A stretch of 64,000 nt of DNA from assembly GCF_014192015.1 (NCBI RefSeq), contig NZ_JACHXJ010000003.1, positions 733,200-797,199 on the forward strand. Direction: 5' to 3'. How positions within the stretch are numbered: position 1 is the first letter of the stretch; the number at the start of each line of letters is the position of its first letter. The notes under the pieces were generated by a model. That model made no database searches and was not told the DNA's origin. It saw only the letters and a list, made by a program, of their open reading frames with translations. The position numbers and the translations under genes are program-made. The stretch is from Paenibacillus rhizosphaerae. GTDB lineage: Bacteria; Bacillota; Bacilli; Paenibacillales; Paenibacillaceae. Below are positions 57,159-64,000 of the stretch, piece by piece.

Positions 57159-58169
57159 TTAAAATGATTTGAGCAATTCGCCCGCCATATTTCCGAACTG
57201 CCGGATATCCGCTAAATAATCGTAACCTTCCGGATTACCGAGCTGGTTATACATCCGAACGACCACCGTATGATACTCCGGTATGACGAGGCAGGCACAT
57301 CCTGTAATTCCAAGCACTTGGTAGGCTCCGCCTGGCAGCCGTTCGCCTAGCTGGTTCAAGGGTGTATCCCGCTGCAGCCACCAAATGAATCCGTTGAGCG
57401 GTTCATGATTCGGCAAGGAAGGCGGGGTTTGCGGCGAAACGATGCGATCAAACACGCTTTGGGGAATCGGCTGCTCCCCTCTGATGTTCCCTTTGTTCAT
57501 ATGAATCGCACCCCAGCGTGCCAAATCCCTTGCACTGGCGAATAAATTACTCTGGTCCCCCGCCGCGCTGTCATTAGGTCCAACCCAGGTGTCCGGATCT
57601 TCATAATAGTTATAAATCAGCTCTTCCCGCTTTTCCGTTCTCCATCCTGTTTCGTGAAGCCCGTAAAGGTCGAATACGTTTCTTTGCATATATGTACTGA
57701 GTGGATATCCTGTTAATTGATGGACCAATTCGGTGAGCAGAGCGATGCCTGTATTTCGATAGGCCCAACCGCTGCCGGCAGTAAATTCACGCACGAGCTT
57801 GCCCTCCATTTCCATTAACCCGTGGGTATGGGTAAGAAGGTGCCTCAGCGTCACTTCTTCAGCTTGCGGGATGTCCTTATCCAGATAACGACAGATCGCA
57901 TCGTCAATGCTGTGAATTTCCCCCTGCTCGATCAGCAGGCTGATGGCAAAGCCCAAATACGTTTTGCGAATGGAGCCCAGGTTGAACTGGGTTTTCTCAT
58001 CTACAGGCCGGGAATCCGGTTCGGATCCATGCCTTCCGCCATACCATTCATTCACCACTTCATCCTCATGGATCATGTAGACTGCCGCCGCCGTAGCTCC
58101 GATCGTATCTTGAACCTGATGCACATAATCATTCAGGGATTGAAAGCGGCTGTTTTGAGTATATTTCAA
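57159..58169 (-). CDS. Serine hydrolase of the beta-lactamase family
   Basis: 336 residues; SxxK in LGSIRKTYLGF (about residue 66), the YxN motif in GWAYRNTGI and the late HTHGLMEMEG. No signal peptide, so cytoplasmic esterase-like. Same class as the serine hydrolase at 18589-20076 but without its C-terminal domain. It starts a few bases after a poorly resolved upstream region and precedes the SRPBCC gene on the same strand. Confidence 0.88.
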   Translation of the reverse strand: MKYTQNSRFQSLNDYVHQVQDTIGATAAAVYMIHEDEVVNEWYGGRHGSEPDSRPVDEKTQFNLGSIRKTYLGFAISLLIEQGEIHSIDDAICRYLDKDIPQAEEVTLRHLLTHTHGLMEMEGKLVREFTAGSGWAYRNTGIALLTELVHQLTGYPLSTYMQRNVFDLYGLHETGWRTEKREELIYNYYEDPDTWVGPNDSAAGDQSNLFASARDLARWGAIHMNKGNIRGEQPIPQSVFDRIVSPQTPPSLPNHEPLNGFIWWLQRDTPLNQLGERLPGGAYQVLGITGCACLVIPEYHTVVVRMYNQLGNPEGYDYLADIRQFGNMAGELLKSF

Positions 58170-58202
58170 TGGAATCCCCCTTTATCTTTGATAATTCTGG
58201 GG

Positions 58203-58643
58203 CTAGTACAACATCAATCCTTCGATCTCTCTAAACTGCAAAATTTCCTCCCCGTCATCTGTATTGATCCATGCCTCATGCTCATGAGCGATATTAACGA
58301 GCCAGGGCTGACTGCCTTTAAAAAAACATAAATCCTCCAACAAATCTGGCCACACCCAGTCATATAGGCCATGAGCGGACTCCAAGACCAGCTTTTCCAA
58401 TGGCGGCTTGCATTCAAAATAATATACGTCGGTATAATGCCCGAACAGTTGGGTTCCCGGCCAAGCGTCCTGCTTTTTCACCACTTTGACGTCAGGCTTT
58501 AATCGTTCGACCAGCGCCTCCGTTGCAGGCGTTAGCGATAGTTGATCCTTTTTGACAAGGATAAATTGATCGCACACACGGAATGCCATCGAAATCAACC
58601 CCTGATAAGCTCTGCCGCGGGGTTCCTCTAAAATGTATATCAA
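58203..58643 (-). CDS. Conserved protein of unknown function
   Basis: 146 residues rich in aromatic and acidic residues (GHYTDVYYFECKPPLEKLV, YDWVWPDLLEDLCFFKG, IAHEHEAWINTDDG). No signal or membrane segment, and I do not recognise a domain. It overlaps by spacing with the next unknown gene (15 bases), so they are probably made together. Perhaps an immunity or toxin-partner type protein, but nothing shows it. Confidence 0.7.
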   Translation of the reverse strand: MIYILEEPRGRAYQGLISMAFRVCDQFILVKKDQLSLTPATEALVERLKPDVKVVKKQDAWPGTQLFGHYTDVYYFECKPPLEKLVLESAHGLYDWVWPDLLEDLCFFKGSQPWLVNIAHEHEAWINTDDGEEILQFREIEGLMLY

Positions 58644-58658
58644 AAGCTCCCTCCTCTG

Positions 58659-59114
58659 CTACCTTTGCGACATCGTACTAAAAAAGCTCTTCCCCTGGAT
58701 CATCCAATACCGTTCCGATTCCGGCACCCGTTCCAGAAAATCGCGATATTCTCCAACCCAGCCCTCGGGAACATAATGCTCGAAGGACATCGGTTCCGGG
58801 AACAGCGAATACAGCACACGGTCGTCGAAATGGACGTAAAGCGCCGGAACAAACTCGAGAACCTCATCTTGATGCTGAAAAGAGTCCTGCAGATCTATGA
58901 GCATTTGAGAGAGCTCAGTTGAAGACACCCGATAGTCCGCGATAAGACGGAAAAATTCCGCAGCCGTGGTTTCGTCCAGCACTTCGATGCCAAAGCGGTC
59001 TTCCATTTCCACATTCAAAAACCAATATTCTCTCTCCGTAATGTACCAGCTCCACTGGTTTTGAAAGACAACGCCGACGATAATATTGCGGGCGTATTCA
59101 GACATTAGCTTCAT
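58659..59114 (-). CDS. Conserved protein of unknown function
   Basis: 151 residues, cytoplasmic, with FDDRVLYSLFPEPMSFEHYVPEGWVGEYRDFL near its C-terminus. GGAGAG stands about five bases before the ATG. Family not recognised; it looks like one of the immunity-type or SMI1/KNR4-like small acidic proteins common in Bacilli. Upstream of the other unknown gene, same strand. Confidence 0.7.
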   Translation of the reverse strand: MKLMSEYARNIIVGVVFQNQWSWYITEREYWFLNVEMEDRFGIEVLDETTAAEFFRLIADYRVSSTELSQMLIDLQDSFQHQDEVLEFVPALYVHFDDRVLYSLFPEPMSFEHYVPEGWVGEYRDFLERVPESERYWMIQGKSFFSTMSQR

Positions 59115-59202
59115 GCTGCTCTCCTAACGGTTACAAAGATGGTTCTGCCAAAAGATAGCCTCTTTCGTTCTTGACTACTATACTACTCTATTTCCATGAT
59201 AC

Positions 59203-59658
59203 TCATCGAATCATTCCATGAAATACGTCAAGCGGATAGAACTCTTTCCGTAACAACCGCCTGGTGATCTGCTTGATGACTTTCGCTTCCCGCAGCTGTT
59301 CATCCGGCTGATGGAGCAGCGTATCAATGGCAACCCACCGGCCATCCATAATTTCATCATTCTGTACTCTTAAAACGCCACCCGCTGCTTCGCCTACAAA
59401 ATGAAACAAGATCACCTGCTGACCACTGGCGCTTCGAAACGGATACACGCCAGTAGCAGCCTTCAGCCGTACGTCTAGTCCAGTCTCCTCCTTGACTTCC
59501 CGAACAGCGGTCTGGGCTAAATCTTCCCCTGTCTCCCGCTGCCCTGAAGGAAAGTTCCACAACCCATACGCGGAGGCCTTCTTCTCCTGGATCATGAGCA
59601 CCTCTCCGTTCCGAAGAACGGAAACGCTGGCGACAATGATGTTTTCCTCTGGGTTCAT
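59203..59658 (-). CDS. Nudix hydrolase
   Basis: 151 residues with the Nudix box GQRETGEDLAQTAVREVKEETGL. ASVSVLRNGEVLMIQEKK at the start. It is close to the ADP-ribose pyrophosphatase/MutT group. Substrate unknown. Divergent from the excalibur gene with a 100-base promoter region. Confidence 0.9.
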   Translation of the reverse strand: MNPEENIIVASVSVLRNGEVLMIQEKKASAYGLWNFPSGQRETGEDLAQTAVREVKEETGLDVRLKAATGVYPFRSASGQQVILFHFVGEAAGGVLRVQNDEIMDGRWVAIDTLLHQPDEQLREAKVIKQITRRLLRKEFYPLDVFHGMIR

Positions 59659-59765
59659 TCGATCTCTCCGTTTATGTTCGATTTTTCCTCCAAATTCCCG
59701 TTATCGCATGCTATGATAGCGATGGTCCTATGAACCTTAATAGACGAACAGGGGTGGTTTGGAGA

Positions 59766-60035
59766 ATGAAAAAAAGCATTTTACTTTCTCTAAGTGTGAT
59801 TCTATGTACCGGGATCAGTCTTGGCACCATCAGTCATGCGCAAGCGGCAGGTCAAGTGAAGAAGTACAGGAACTGCACTGAATTAACCAAAGATTACAAG
59901 GGGGGCGTCGCCCGCTCGGCTTCCGTTAAAAACAAAGGCGGCAAGACCAAATATAAGCCCTATGTTTCTAAGGAGCTCTATGACGCCAACAAAAGCAAAG
60001 ACCGTGACAAAGATTCGATTGCGTGCGAAAGATGA
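59766..60035 (+). CDS. Secreted excalibur (calcium-binding) domain protein
   Basis: 89 residues. A signal peptide (KKSILLSLSVILCTGISLG...AQA) is followed by the excalibur domain: KYRNCTELTKDYKGGVAR and the C-terminal DRDKDSIACER, an EF-hand-like calcium loop flanked by two cysteines. It is an exported envelope protein. ATG at 59766 with GGGGTGG upstream. Confidence 0.87.
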   Translation: MKKSILLSLSVILCTGISLGTISHAQAAGQVKKYRNCTELTKDYKGGVARSASVKNKGGKTKYKPYVSKELYDANKSKDRDKDSIACER

Positions 60036-60066
60036 CGGAAAAGAAAATGACCAGTGCCTCAGCAGT

Positions 60067-60097
60067 ATGATCCCTTTCTTATGGGGTCATGCTTGTT
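60067..60097 (+). terminator. Terminator after the excalibur gene
   Basis: ATGATCCC (60067-60074) and GGGGTCAT (60083-60090), one G-T pair, followed by GCTTGTTTTCGTTTTT. The rest of 60098-60253 shows no gene. Confidence 0.7.
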
Positions 60098-60253
60098 TTC
60101 GTTTTTGACCAGTTCGAAGATGGCGGTGTGACCGGCTCTAGTAAACCAGCTCGCAATCCCGATGCTCCCATACGACCCCCCCATTTGGAATTTATACCCA
60201 TACCCAGTTTACAGGAATGTATGTTCGCATGTAAAGCAAAAAATAAGCCTCTA

Positions 60254-60904
60254 CTACACTTCCCTCTTCGCTACCCTCCGCAAAAAATTAAAGCTCATCT
60301 CCAGACATGCCTGATAGGCTTGGGGAAAATAGCTTTTGGAATAAGGATTCATGAACCCATGTTCCCCTTCGATGACGTGAACGTGCGTATTCCGGCGATG
60401 CTCCAGTTTCTCTGAGAGCTCCGATACGTCAAATGATTTTTCGTTACTTGCAAAAAACAACAAAGCCGGGCACTTCGGCTCCATTTCGGCGTAGCTGCGA
60501 ATTCTTGATCCGTAATATCCGATGATCCCGTCGATTCCGGATCCACTGCACCGCCAGGCAATGGTTGCCCCAATACTGAAGCCGACGATCATGATGCAGT
60601 CGTATCGATCCCGGTGATCCCGCACGATTTGATTCACTTCATCCACAGCCCGGTCAAAGCCAATCTGGTTCACGAAATAGGAGTAGGCCTCTTCCTCTTG
60701 TTCATATGGAAAAGGCCCCCGTATCAGCAGGTTCGGGGTGAGCACCTCGTAACCCGACCGGGAGACCTTATCGCCAAAAGCAAGAATATGCTCGTTAAGC
60801 CCATAGATTTCATGGAGTATGATGACCAGTGTCTTTCTGGATGTTGGAAAATTCATGTTTGCCATCTCTTTCTGTATTAAATCGTTAGAGCTCTGTCGCG
60901 GCAT
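60254..60904 (-). CDS. Dienelactone hydrolase-like alpha/beta hydrolase
   Basis: 216 residues. The nucleophile is Ser in VGFSIGATIAW where dienelactone hydrolase has Cys; the rest of the fold (HEIYGLN, GYYGSRIRSYAEMEPKCPALLFFASNEKSFD, HGFMNPYSKSY) matches that family. Probably a carboxylic ester hydrolase. Its start overlaps the stop of the macro-domain gene by one base (TAATG), so it is co-translated with it. Confidence 0.86.
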   Translation of the reverse strand: MPRQSSNDLIQKEMANMNFPTSRKTLVIILHEIYGLNEHILAFGDKVSRSGYEVLTPNLLIRGPFPYEQEEEAYSYFVNQIGFDRAVDEVNQIVRDHRDRYDCIMIVGFSIGATIAWRCSGSGIDGIIGYYGSRIRSYAEMEPKCPALLFFASNEKSFDVSELSEKLEHRRNTHVHVIEGEHGFMNPYSKSYFPQAYQACLEMSFNFLRRVAKREV

Positions 60905-61818
60905 TAACTGTAATCCTCAATAAGAGACAGCTTTCCATCCCGGATCGTAAAGATCGACCTTCCTTGTAACCGAATGGTATCTCCCGCCTTCGCACCGTCC
61001 GGAAGATCTGACGCCAGCACCCCCGTGTAGTCAATGTCTGCCTCGATCCGGCCGTTCATCTCCCGAAGCTCCAAGATGGTCTGAAGCCGGGTTGAAAATA
61101 GAGCTGCCGCCTTTTCCGCCAAACCACGAAATGACTGCAGTCCTTTCGTTTCTACTGAAACCTCGTTACCGACGATATTTCTGAAAACAACATCCGGATG
61201 AAGCACACTTAGCATCCCCTCAATGTCAAAAGCGTTATAAGCTTCGATGTAATGGCGAATAAGCAGCTCGGCATCCTCGTGTTCTAACAGCTTCCGGTAT
61301 ATCTCTTCATTTTCCTCGTCAAAGCAAACAAACTGCACCTTCTTGATCGAGGTCTGCGGATGAGCCGATAGGAACTCCTTCACCGCACGGATGGCAACCG
61401 GCGCCGCCAACGCTTTGGGAAAACCGTAGATTCCCGTGCTAATGTTTGGAAAGGCTACGCTTTCCAGCTCGTACTGATCAGCCAGCTCCAACGATTGGAT
61501 ATAGCAGCTGTGCAGCTTGGCCTCTTCCTCATGCTGTCCGCCGTTCCACACGGGCCCCACAGTATGAATAACATATCTGGCCGGCAGCCGGCCAGCCGTC
61601 GTGATCACGGCTTCGCCTACGGGGCATCCTCCTTGTCTGGCCCGAATTTTCTGGCATTCTTCAAGAATTTCGCTCCCCCCGGCACGATGAATGGCCCCGT
61701 CGACACCGCCTCCGCCCAGCAGGCTCGAATTCGCAGCATTCACGATGCCATCCACTTCCGCGCGGGTAATGTCTCCCTGAACTAATTCGATCGCGGCCGA
61801 TTGATAGTTTCGTTCCAT
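60904..61818 (-). CDS. Macro domain fused to a SnoaL-like domain
   Basis: 304 residues with two domains. Residues about 1-170: macro domain of the MacroD/YmdB type (VQGDITRAEVDGIVNAANSSLLGGGGVDGAIHRAGG, then FPNISTGIYGFPKALAAPVAI), which removes or binds ADP-ribose. From about 180: a SnoaL/NTF2-like domain (LLIRHYIEAYNAFDIEGMLSVLHPDVVFRNIVG...GRSIFTIRDGKLSLIEDYS). Both halves are complete. SnoaL domains bind small hydrophobic ligands. This join is not one I know. Upstream of the dienelactone-hydrolase-like gene, one-base overlap. Confidence 0.9.
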   Translation of the reverse strand: MERNYQSAAIELVQGDITRAEVDGIVNAANSSLLGGGGVDGAIHRAGGSEILEECQKIRARQGGCPVGEAVITTAGRLPARYVIHTVGPVWNGGQHEEEAKLHSCYIQSLELADQYELESVAFPNISTGIYGFPKALAAPVAIRAVKEFLSAHPQTSIKKVQFVCFDEENEEIYRKLLEHEDAELLIRHYIEAYNAFDIEGMLSVLHPDVVFRNIVGNEVSVETKGLQSFRGLAEKAAALFSTRLQTILELREMNGRIEADIDYTGVLASDLPDGAKAGDTIRLQGRSIFTIRDGKLSLIEDYS

Positions 61819-61869
61819 ACATCGTTCTCCTTTCCGCCTGAACCTTCTAGCGATGGATCTTTATTCTAT

Positions 61870-61983
61870 TTAAATTGTTCCAACTAGCTTTCCCGATGCC
61901 TTGTCCTGAATTCCCCATGGCGCCACCTGCTGCTGGCTATATCTTTCCAGCACGGGGAGGTCTTGATAGACGTTTTCCCCCAT
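61870..61983 (-). pseudogene. Fragment of a RimJ/RimL-type acetyltransferase gene
   Basis: A 37-codon frame (MGENVYQDLPVLERYS...WGIQDKASGKLVGTI, then stop) equals the N-terminal half of a RimJ/RimL-type GNAT, which usually continues GxIGF. The rest is missing. It lies between the GNAT at 62017 and the macro-domain gene. The stop follows directly, so it is a truncated relic. Confidence 0.6.
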
Positions 61984-62016
61984 TCCCTTCACCCTTTATG
62001 ATCGATCTGAATCGTT

Positions 62017-62454
62017 TTATGCGGAGCCGCCATTATCCATATTTCTGATGTAATCCGCCATGCGCCGCATCATTTCCATTCTTGTAAAATGGTATTGTTC
62101 GTATAACCCGTGCGCATCCTTGGTGCCAAGCAGGCCGTTCAAATCTTTGAACTCATCGGCATTGGTAATCGTCCCAACCAGCTTTTTCCCGATGCCTTGC
62201 CCCCTGTATTCCTCGTCCACAAACACGTCGCACAACCAATACATTGTGGCCCCGTCGGTCACGACCCGCGCAAAGCCGACCAGCCTGTCTCCGATATAAG
62301 CCCCGTAGCAAATGGAATTTTCGATCGATTTCAGGATTCTTTCTCTGGGCCGTTTATTTGCCCAATAGCTCCGCGACAGAAAATCGCAAACCTTCTCCAC
62401 GTCCAGTTTTGACTTGTCGGTGCTGATCACCAAATCGCCGTTCAAGTTTTCCAT
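62017..62454 (-). CDS. GNAT-family N-acetyltransferase
   Basis: 145 residues; motif A LCDVFVDEEYRGQGIGKKLVGTITNADEF, then LNGLLGTKDAHGLYEQYHF, a common small acetyltransferase (similar to AAC(3)-like YjaB/PA4866 types). The early ICYGAYIGDRLVGFARVVTDGATMYW strand is typical. Substrate unknown. Confidence 0.9.
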   Translation of the reverse strand: MENLNGDLVISTDKSKLDVEKVCDFLSRSYWANKRPRERILKSIENSICYGAYIGDRLVGFARVVTDGATMYWLCDVFVDEEYRGQGIGKKLVGTITNADEFKDLNGLLGTKDAHGLYEQYHFTRMEMMRRMADYIRNMDNGGSA

Positions 62455-62530
62455 TTATATCCACCCTTTATGTATTTAAGGGCAATAGTAACAAGTCTGA
62501 TTCCAAAGTTCAATCGTTTTTTTGCAAAAT

Positions 62531-62569
62531 AAAAAGAACAAAACCCGAGAAATCTCGGGCCTTGTTCTT
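62531..62569 (-). terminator. Terminator after the KGG protein gene
   Basis: AAGAACAA-CCCGAGA and TCTCGGG-TTGTTCTT form a long stem; the minus strand continues TTTTTATTTTGC. A second hairpin (ATCCGG/CCGGAT with T5/A5) lies at about 62592-62622. Confidence 0.85.
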
Positions 62570-62671
62570 AGGCTGGGCTCCACGTGTCGCAGGATCCGGT
62601 TTTTCTTTCAAAAAGCCGGATTCAATCGCCGCTTACCCTAATGTCATATTCCAATTTAGGGGGCCATCGTA

Positions 62672-62881
62672 TTAATCGTTGTCACGCTGACGTGCGCGGG
62701 CTTCGCCGCCTTTTTCACCGATTTTACGGTAAAAGTCCTTGTCGTGGGACTCGGCTGTAGCCTCCCCGCCCTTGCGGCCGATTTCCTGATAAAATTCTTT
62801 GTCATGATTTTTCGCCGTGGCTTCTCCACCCATACGGCCTCGTTCTTCCGGACTCATTTTGCCATTTTGGTTATTTGCCAT
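62672..62881 (-). CDS. KGG-repeat general stress protein (GsiB/YciG type)
   Basis: 69 residues, hydrophilic, with tandem GGEATA...HDKEFYQEIGRKGGEATAESHD units: three KGG-type repeats (RMGGEA, RKGGEATAE, EKGGEARA). These plant-LEA-like proteins protect cells in desiccation or heat and are often general-stress controlled. GGAG is close to the ATG. A candidate sigma-B promoter lies at 62928-62952. Confidence 0.92.
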   Translation of the reverse strand: MANNQNGKMSPEERGRMGGEATAKNHDKEFYQEIGRKGGEATAESHDKDFYRKIGEKGGEARARQRDND

Positions 62882-62927
62882 GATTAATCACTCCTCTGAA
62901 TTTTTGGAATTCCTTCACGCCATGTAT

Positions 62928-62952
62928 TTAACCGCATGAAAAAATATTAAAC
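62928..62952 (-). promoter_or_regulatory. Candidate sigma-B-type promoter of the KGG gene
   Basis: GTTTAA (62952-62947), 13 bases, GGTTAA (62933-62928), close to the sigma-B consensus GTTTAA-N13-15-GGGTAT. It lies about 45 bases before the start codon. Whether this organism has sigma-B cannot be told from the window. The remaining stretch 62960-63258 is AT-rich, shows a hairpin with a T-run on the minus strand at 63085-63130, and no gene. Confidence 0.45.
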
Positions 62953-63258
62953 ATGTTCTCCTTCCATTTGCCAGCATGAAATTTTTAACTTATTTCAGCT
63001 CGATTATACTTTAGTTACGATTAGTTAATCGTTTAGGTTATTGAATAAATCAACATATACCCTTTCTATATCAGCTTCTCATTAAAAAAAGAGAGTGTCT
63101 CCATTCTGCCTGTTACAGACTCTTTAATAGTATGCTAAAGATAGAATTCACGTACTTCCAGCCCCTCTCTCATTTCTCATTGACAATATCGCTACCGGAT
63201 TATTAATATAAATTTGTAAGGTTAACGATAACTTAATATAAAAGGAGTGCGTTAAGCG

Positions 63259-64000
63259 TTGAAATCCATTGAACAGGAAATCCGTAGGGAGTGGACAGAG
63301 CATATCCTCCCCTTTTGGGCGGCATTGCGGGATGACCGGCATGGGGGATATTACGGCGAAGTGAGCGTAGACCTGCAAACGGACACTCTAGCTCCCAAGG
63401 GAGGGATCGCCACCGCGCGCCAGCTGTGGTCGTTTTCCGCAGCCTACCGGGTAACCGGCGATGAGATATGGGCATCCCATGCGAAGCATGCCTATTTGTT
63501 TTTAAAAGACCGGCTTATAGACCGGGAGTACGGCGGTATTTACTGGATGGTTGATCATGAGGGACAGCCGCTGGACACGCGCAAGCATGTGTATGCCCAG
63601 TCCTTCGCCGTCTACTCGCTCAGCGAATACAACCGGGCCACCGGCGATGCGGAAGCGCTTGAGCTGGCACGCGAACTTTTCGGGCTGATTGAAGAGAAAG
63701 GCTATGATTCCGGCATTCAGGCTTATAAAGAAGAGTTTGACCGCGAGTGGCATGAGCAGCCAAACGAAATGCTCAGCGAAAATGGGATTAACGCGGACAT
63801 CACGATGAACACCACCATCCATGTGCTTGAAGCGTATACGACGCTGTATCGCGTATGGCCGGATCCCCGGGTCCGCTCCGCACTGGAACATTTGCTGTCC
63901 ATGCTCTACAACCGGATTTACGATCCAGAGAAGAAGCGTCTGAATGTGTTCTTTGACCGCAGCTGGAACTCTCTGCTGGACCTGACCTCGTTCGGTCATG
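63259..64000 (+). CDS. N-acylglucosamine 2-epimerase family protein (cellobiose 2-epimerase-like), cut by window edge
   Basis: At least 247 codons, C-terminus outside the window. It is an (alpha/alpha)6 barrel sugar epimerase: EWTEHILPFWAALRDDRHGGYYG, KGGIATARQLWSFSAAYRVTG, RKHVYAQSFAVYSLSEYNRATGD and the MNTTIHVLEAYT signature. The histidine and arginine residues of the active site of cellobiose 2-epimerase are in these segments. It interconverts glucose- and mannose-type residues at the reducing end of a disaccharide. The TTG at 63259 is forced as start because a TAA stands two codons upstream in frame; AAAGGAG is 11 bases before it. Confidence 0.88.
   Translation, partial: MKSIEQEIRREWTEHILPFWAALRDDRHGGYYGEVSVDLQTDTLAPKGGIATARQLWSFSAAYRVTGDEIWASHAKHAYLFLKDRLIDREYGGIYWMVDHEGQPLDTRKHVYAQSFAVYSLSEYNRATGDAEALELARELFGLIEEKGYDSGIQAYKEEFDREWHEQPNEMLSENGINADITMNTTIHVLEAYTTLYRVWPDPRVRSALEHLLSMLYNRIYDPEKKRLNVFFDRSWNSLLDLTSFGH

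Noticed and set aside
60215..60227. LexA-box-like sequence CGAACATACATTC on the minus strand
   Set aside because: The second half is ATTC instead of GTTC and no SOS-type gene follows on either strand.

Overview
The window looks like chromosomal DNA of a Paenibacillus-type member of the Bacillota. This is an inference from strong AGGAGG-type ribosome binding sites, frequent TTG and GTG starts, a moderately GC-rich composition, an orphan Spo0-type sensor kinase and many families common in Paenibacillaceae. No rRNA, tRNA, CRISPR array, transposase or prophage gene was seen. Both ends cut a gene: a subtilase at the left edge and an N-acylglucosamine 2-epimerase family gene at the right edge.

Layout. 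1-10.5 kb: subtilase, the TCA-cycle pair odhB/odhA, a DUF72 protein, a YwaF-type membrane protein, cysK and an SDR oxidoreductase. 10.5-17.3 kb: a mostly minus-strand run of small metabolic and house-cleaning enzymes (HAD, kinase-like, inositol monophosphatase family, HIT, TIM-barrel isomerase, nucleotidyltransferase, histidine phosphatase). 17.3-26.3 kb: a Fur-box-controlled orphan siderophore ATPase, a serine hydrolase, acetyltransferases, a PAS histidine kinase, a GNAT-DinB fusion, a pgsA gene and peptidase E. 26.3-29.0 kb: the most remarkable region, described below. 29-41.5 kb: Nudix, GNAT, M29 and M42 peptidase genes, a 5'-truncated fabV, a divergent PadR/P450 pair and an aminoglycoside-phosphotransferase-like gene with an in-frame TAG. 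41.6-54 kb: regulator/effector pairs (AraC, MocR/CynX-type MFS, TetR/MFS, HxlR/haloalkane dehalogenase-like), each with visible operators or close linkage. 54-55.7 kb: an AT-rich patch with an azoreductase-like gene behind a perfect inverted-repeat operator. 55.7-64 kb: aldo/keto reductase, serine hydrolase, Nudix, an excalibur protein, a macro-domain/SnoaL fusion, a KGG stress protein and the epimerase.

The best candidate for an undescribed system is at 26438-28985. An Erm(D)-like 23S rRNA methyltransferase gene and a closely following alpha/beta hydrolase gene are preceded by two tandem copies of a leader. Each copy encodes a 13-14 residue peptide starting MVDQFIRVR, with its own Shine-Dalgarno and a GTG start, inside a fold that ends in GGTCTGCC plus a T-run. 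The R-V-R core matches the +X+ macrolide arrest motif known from the ErmD leader peptide. The peptide-coding strand is also the 5' arm of the terminator, so a stalled ribosome would prevent termination. The two copies differ in sequence in their inner arms but keep the pairing. The model is drug-sensing, duplicated transcription attenuation controlling target methylation and possibly macrolide hydrolysis; the hydrolase substrate is inferred only from context and family.
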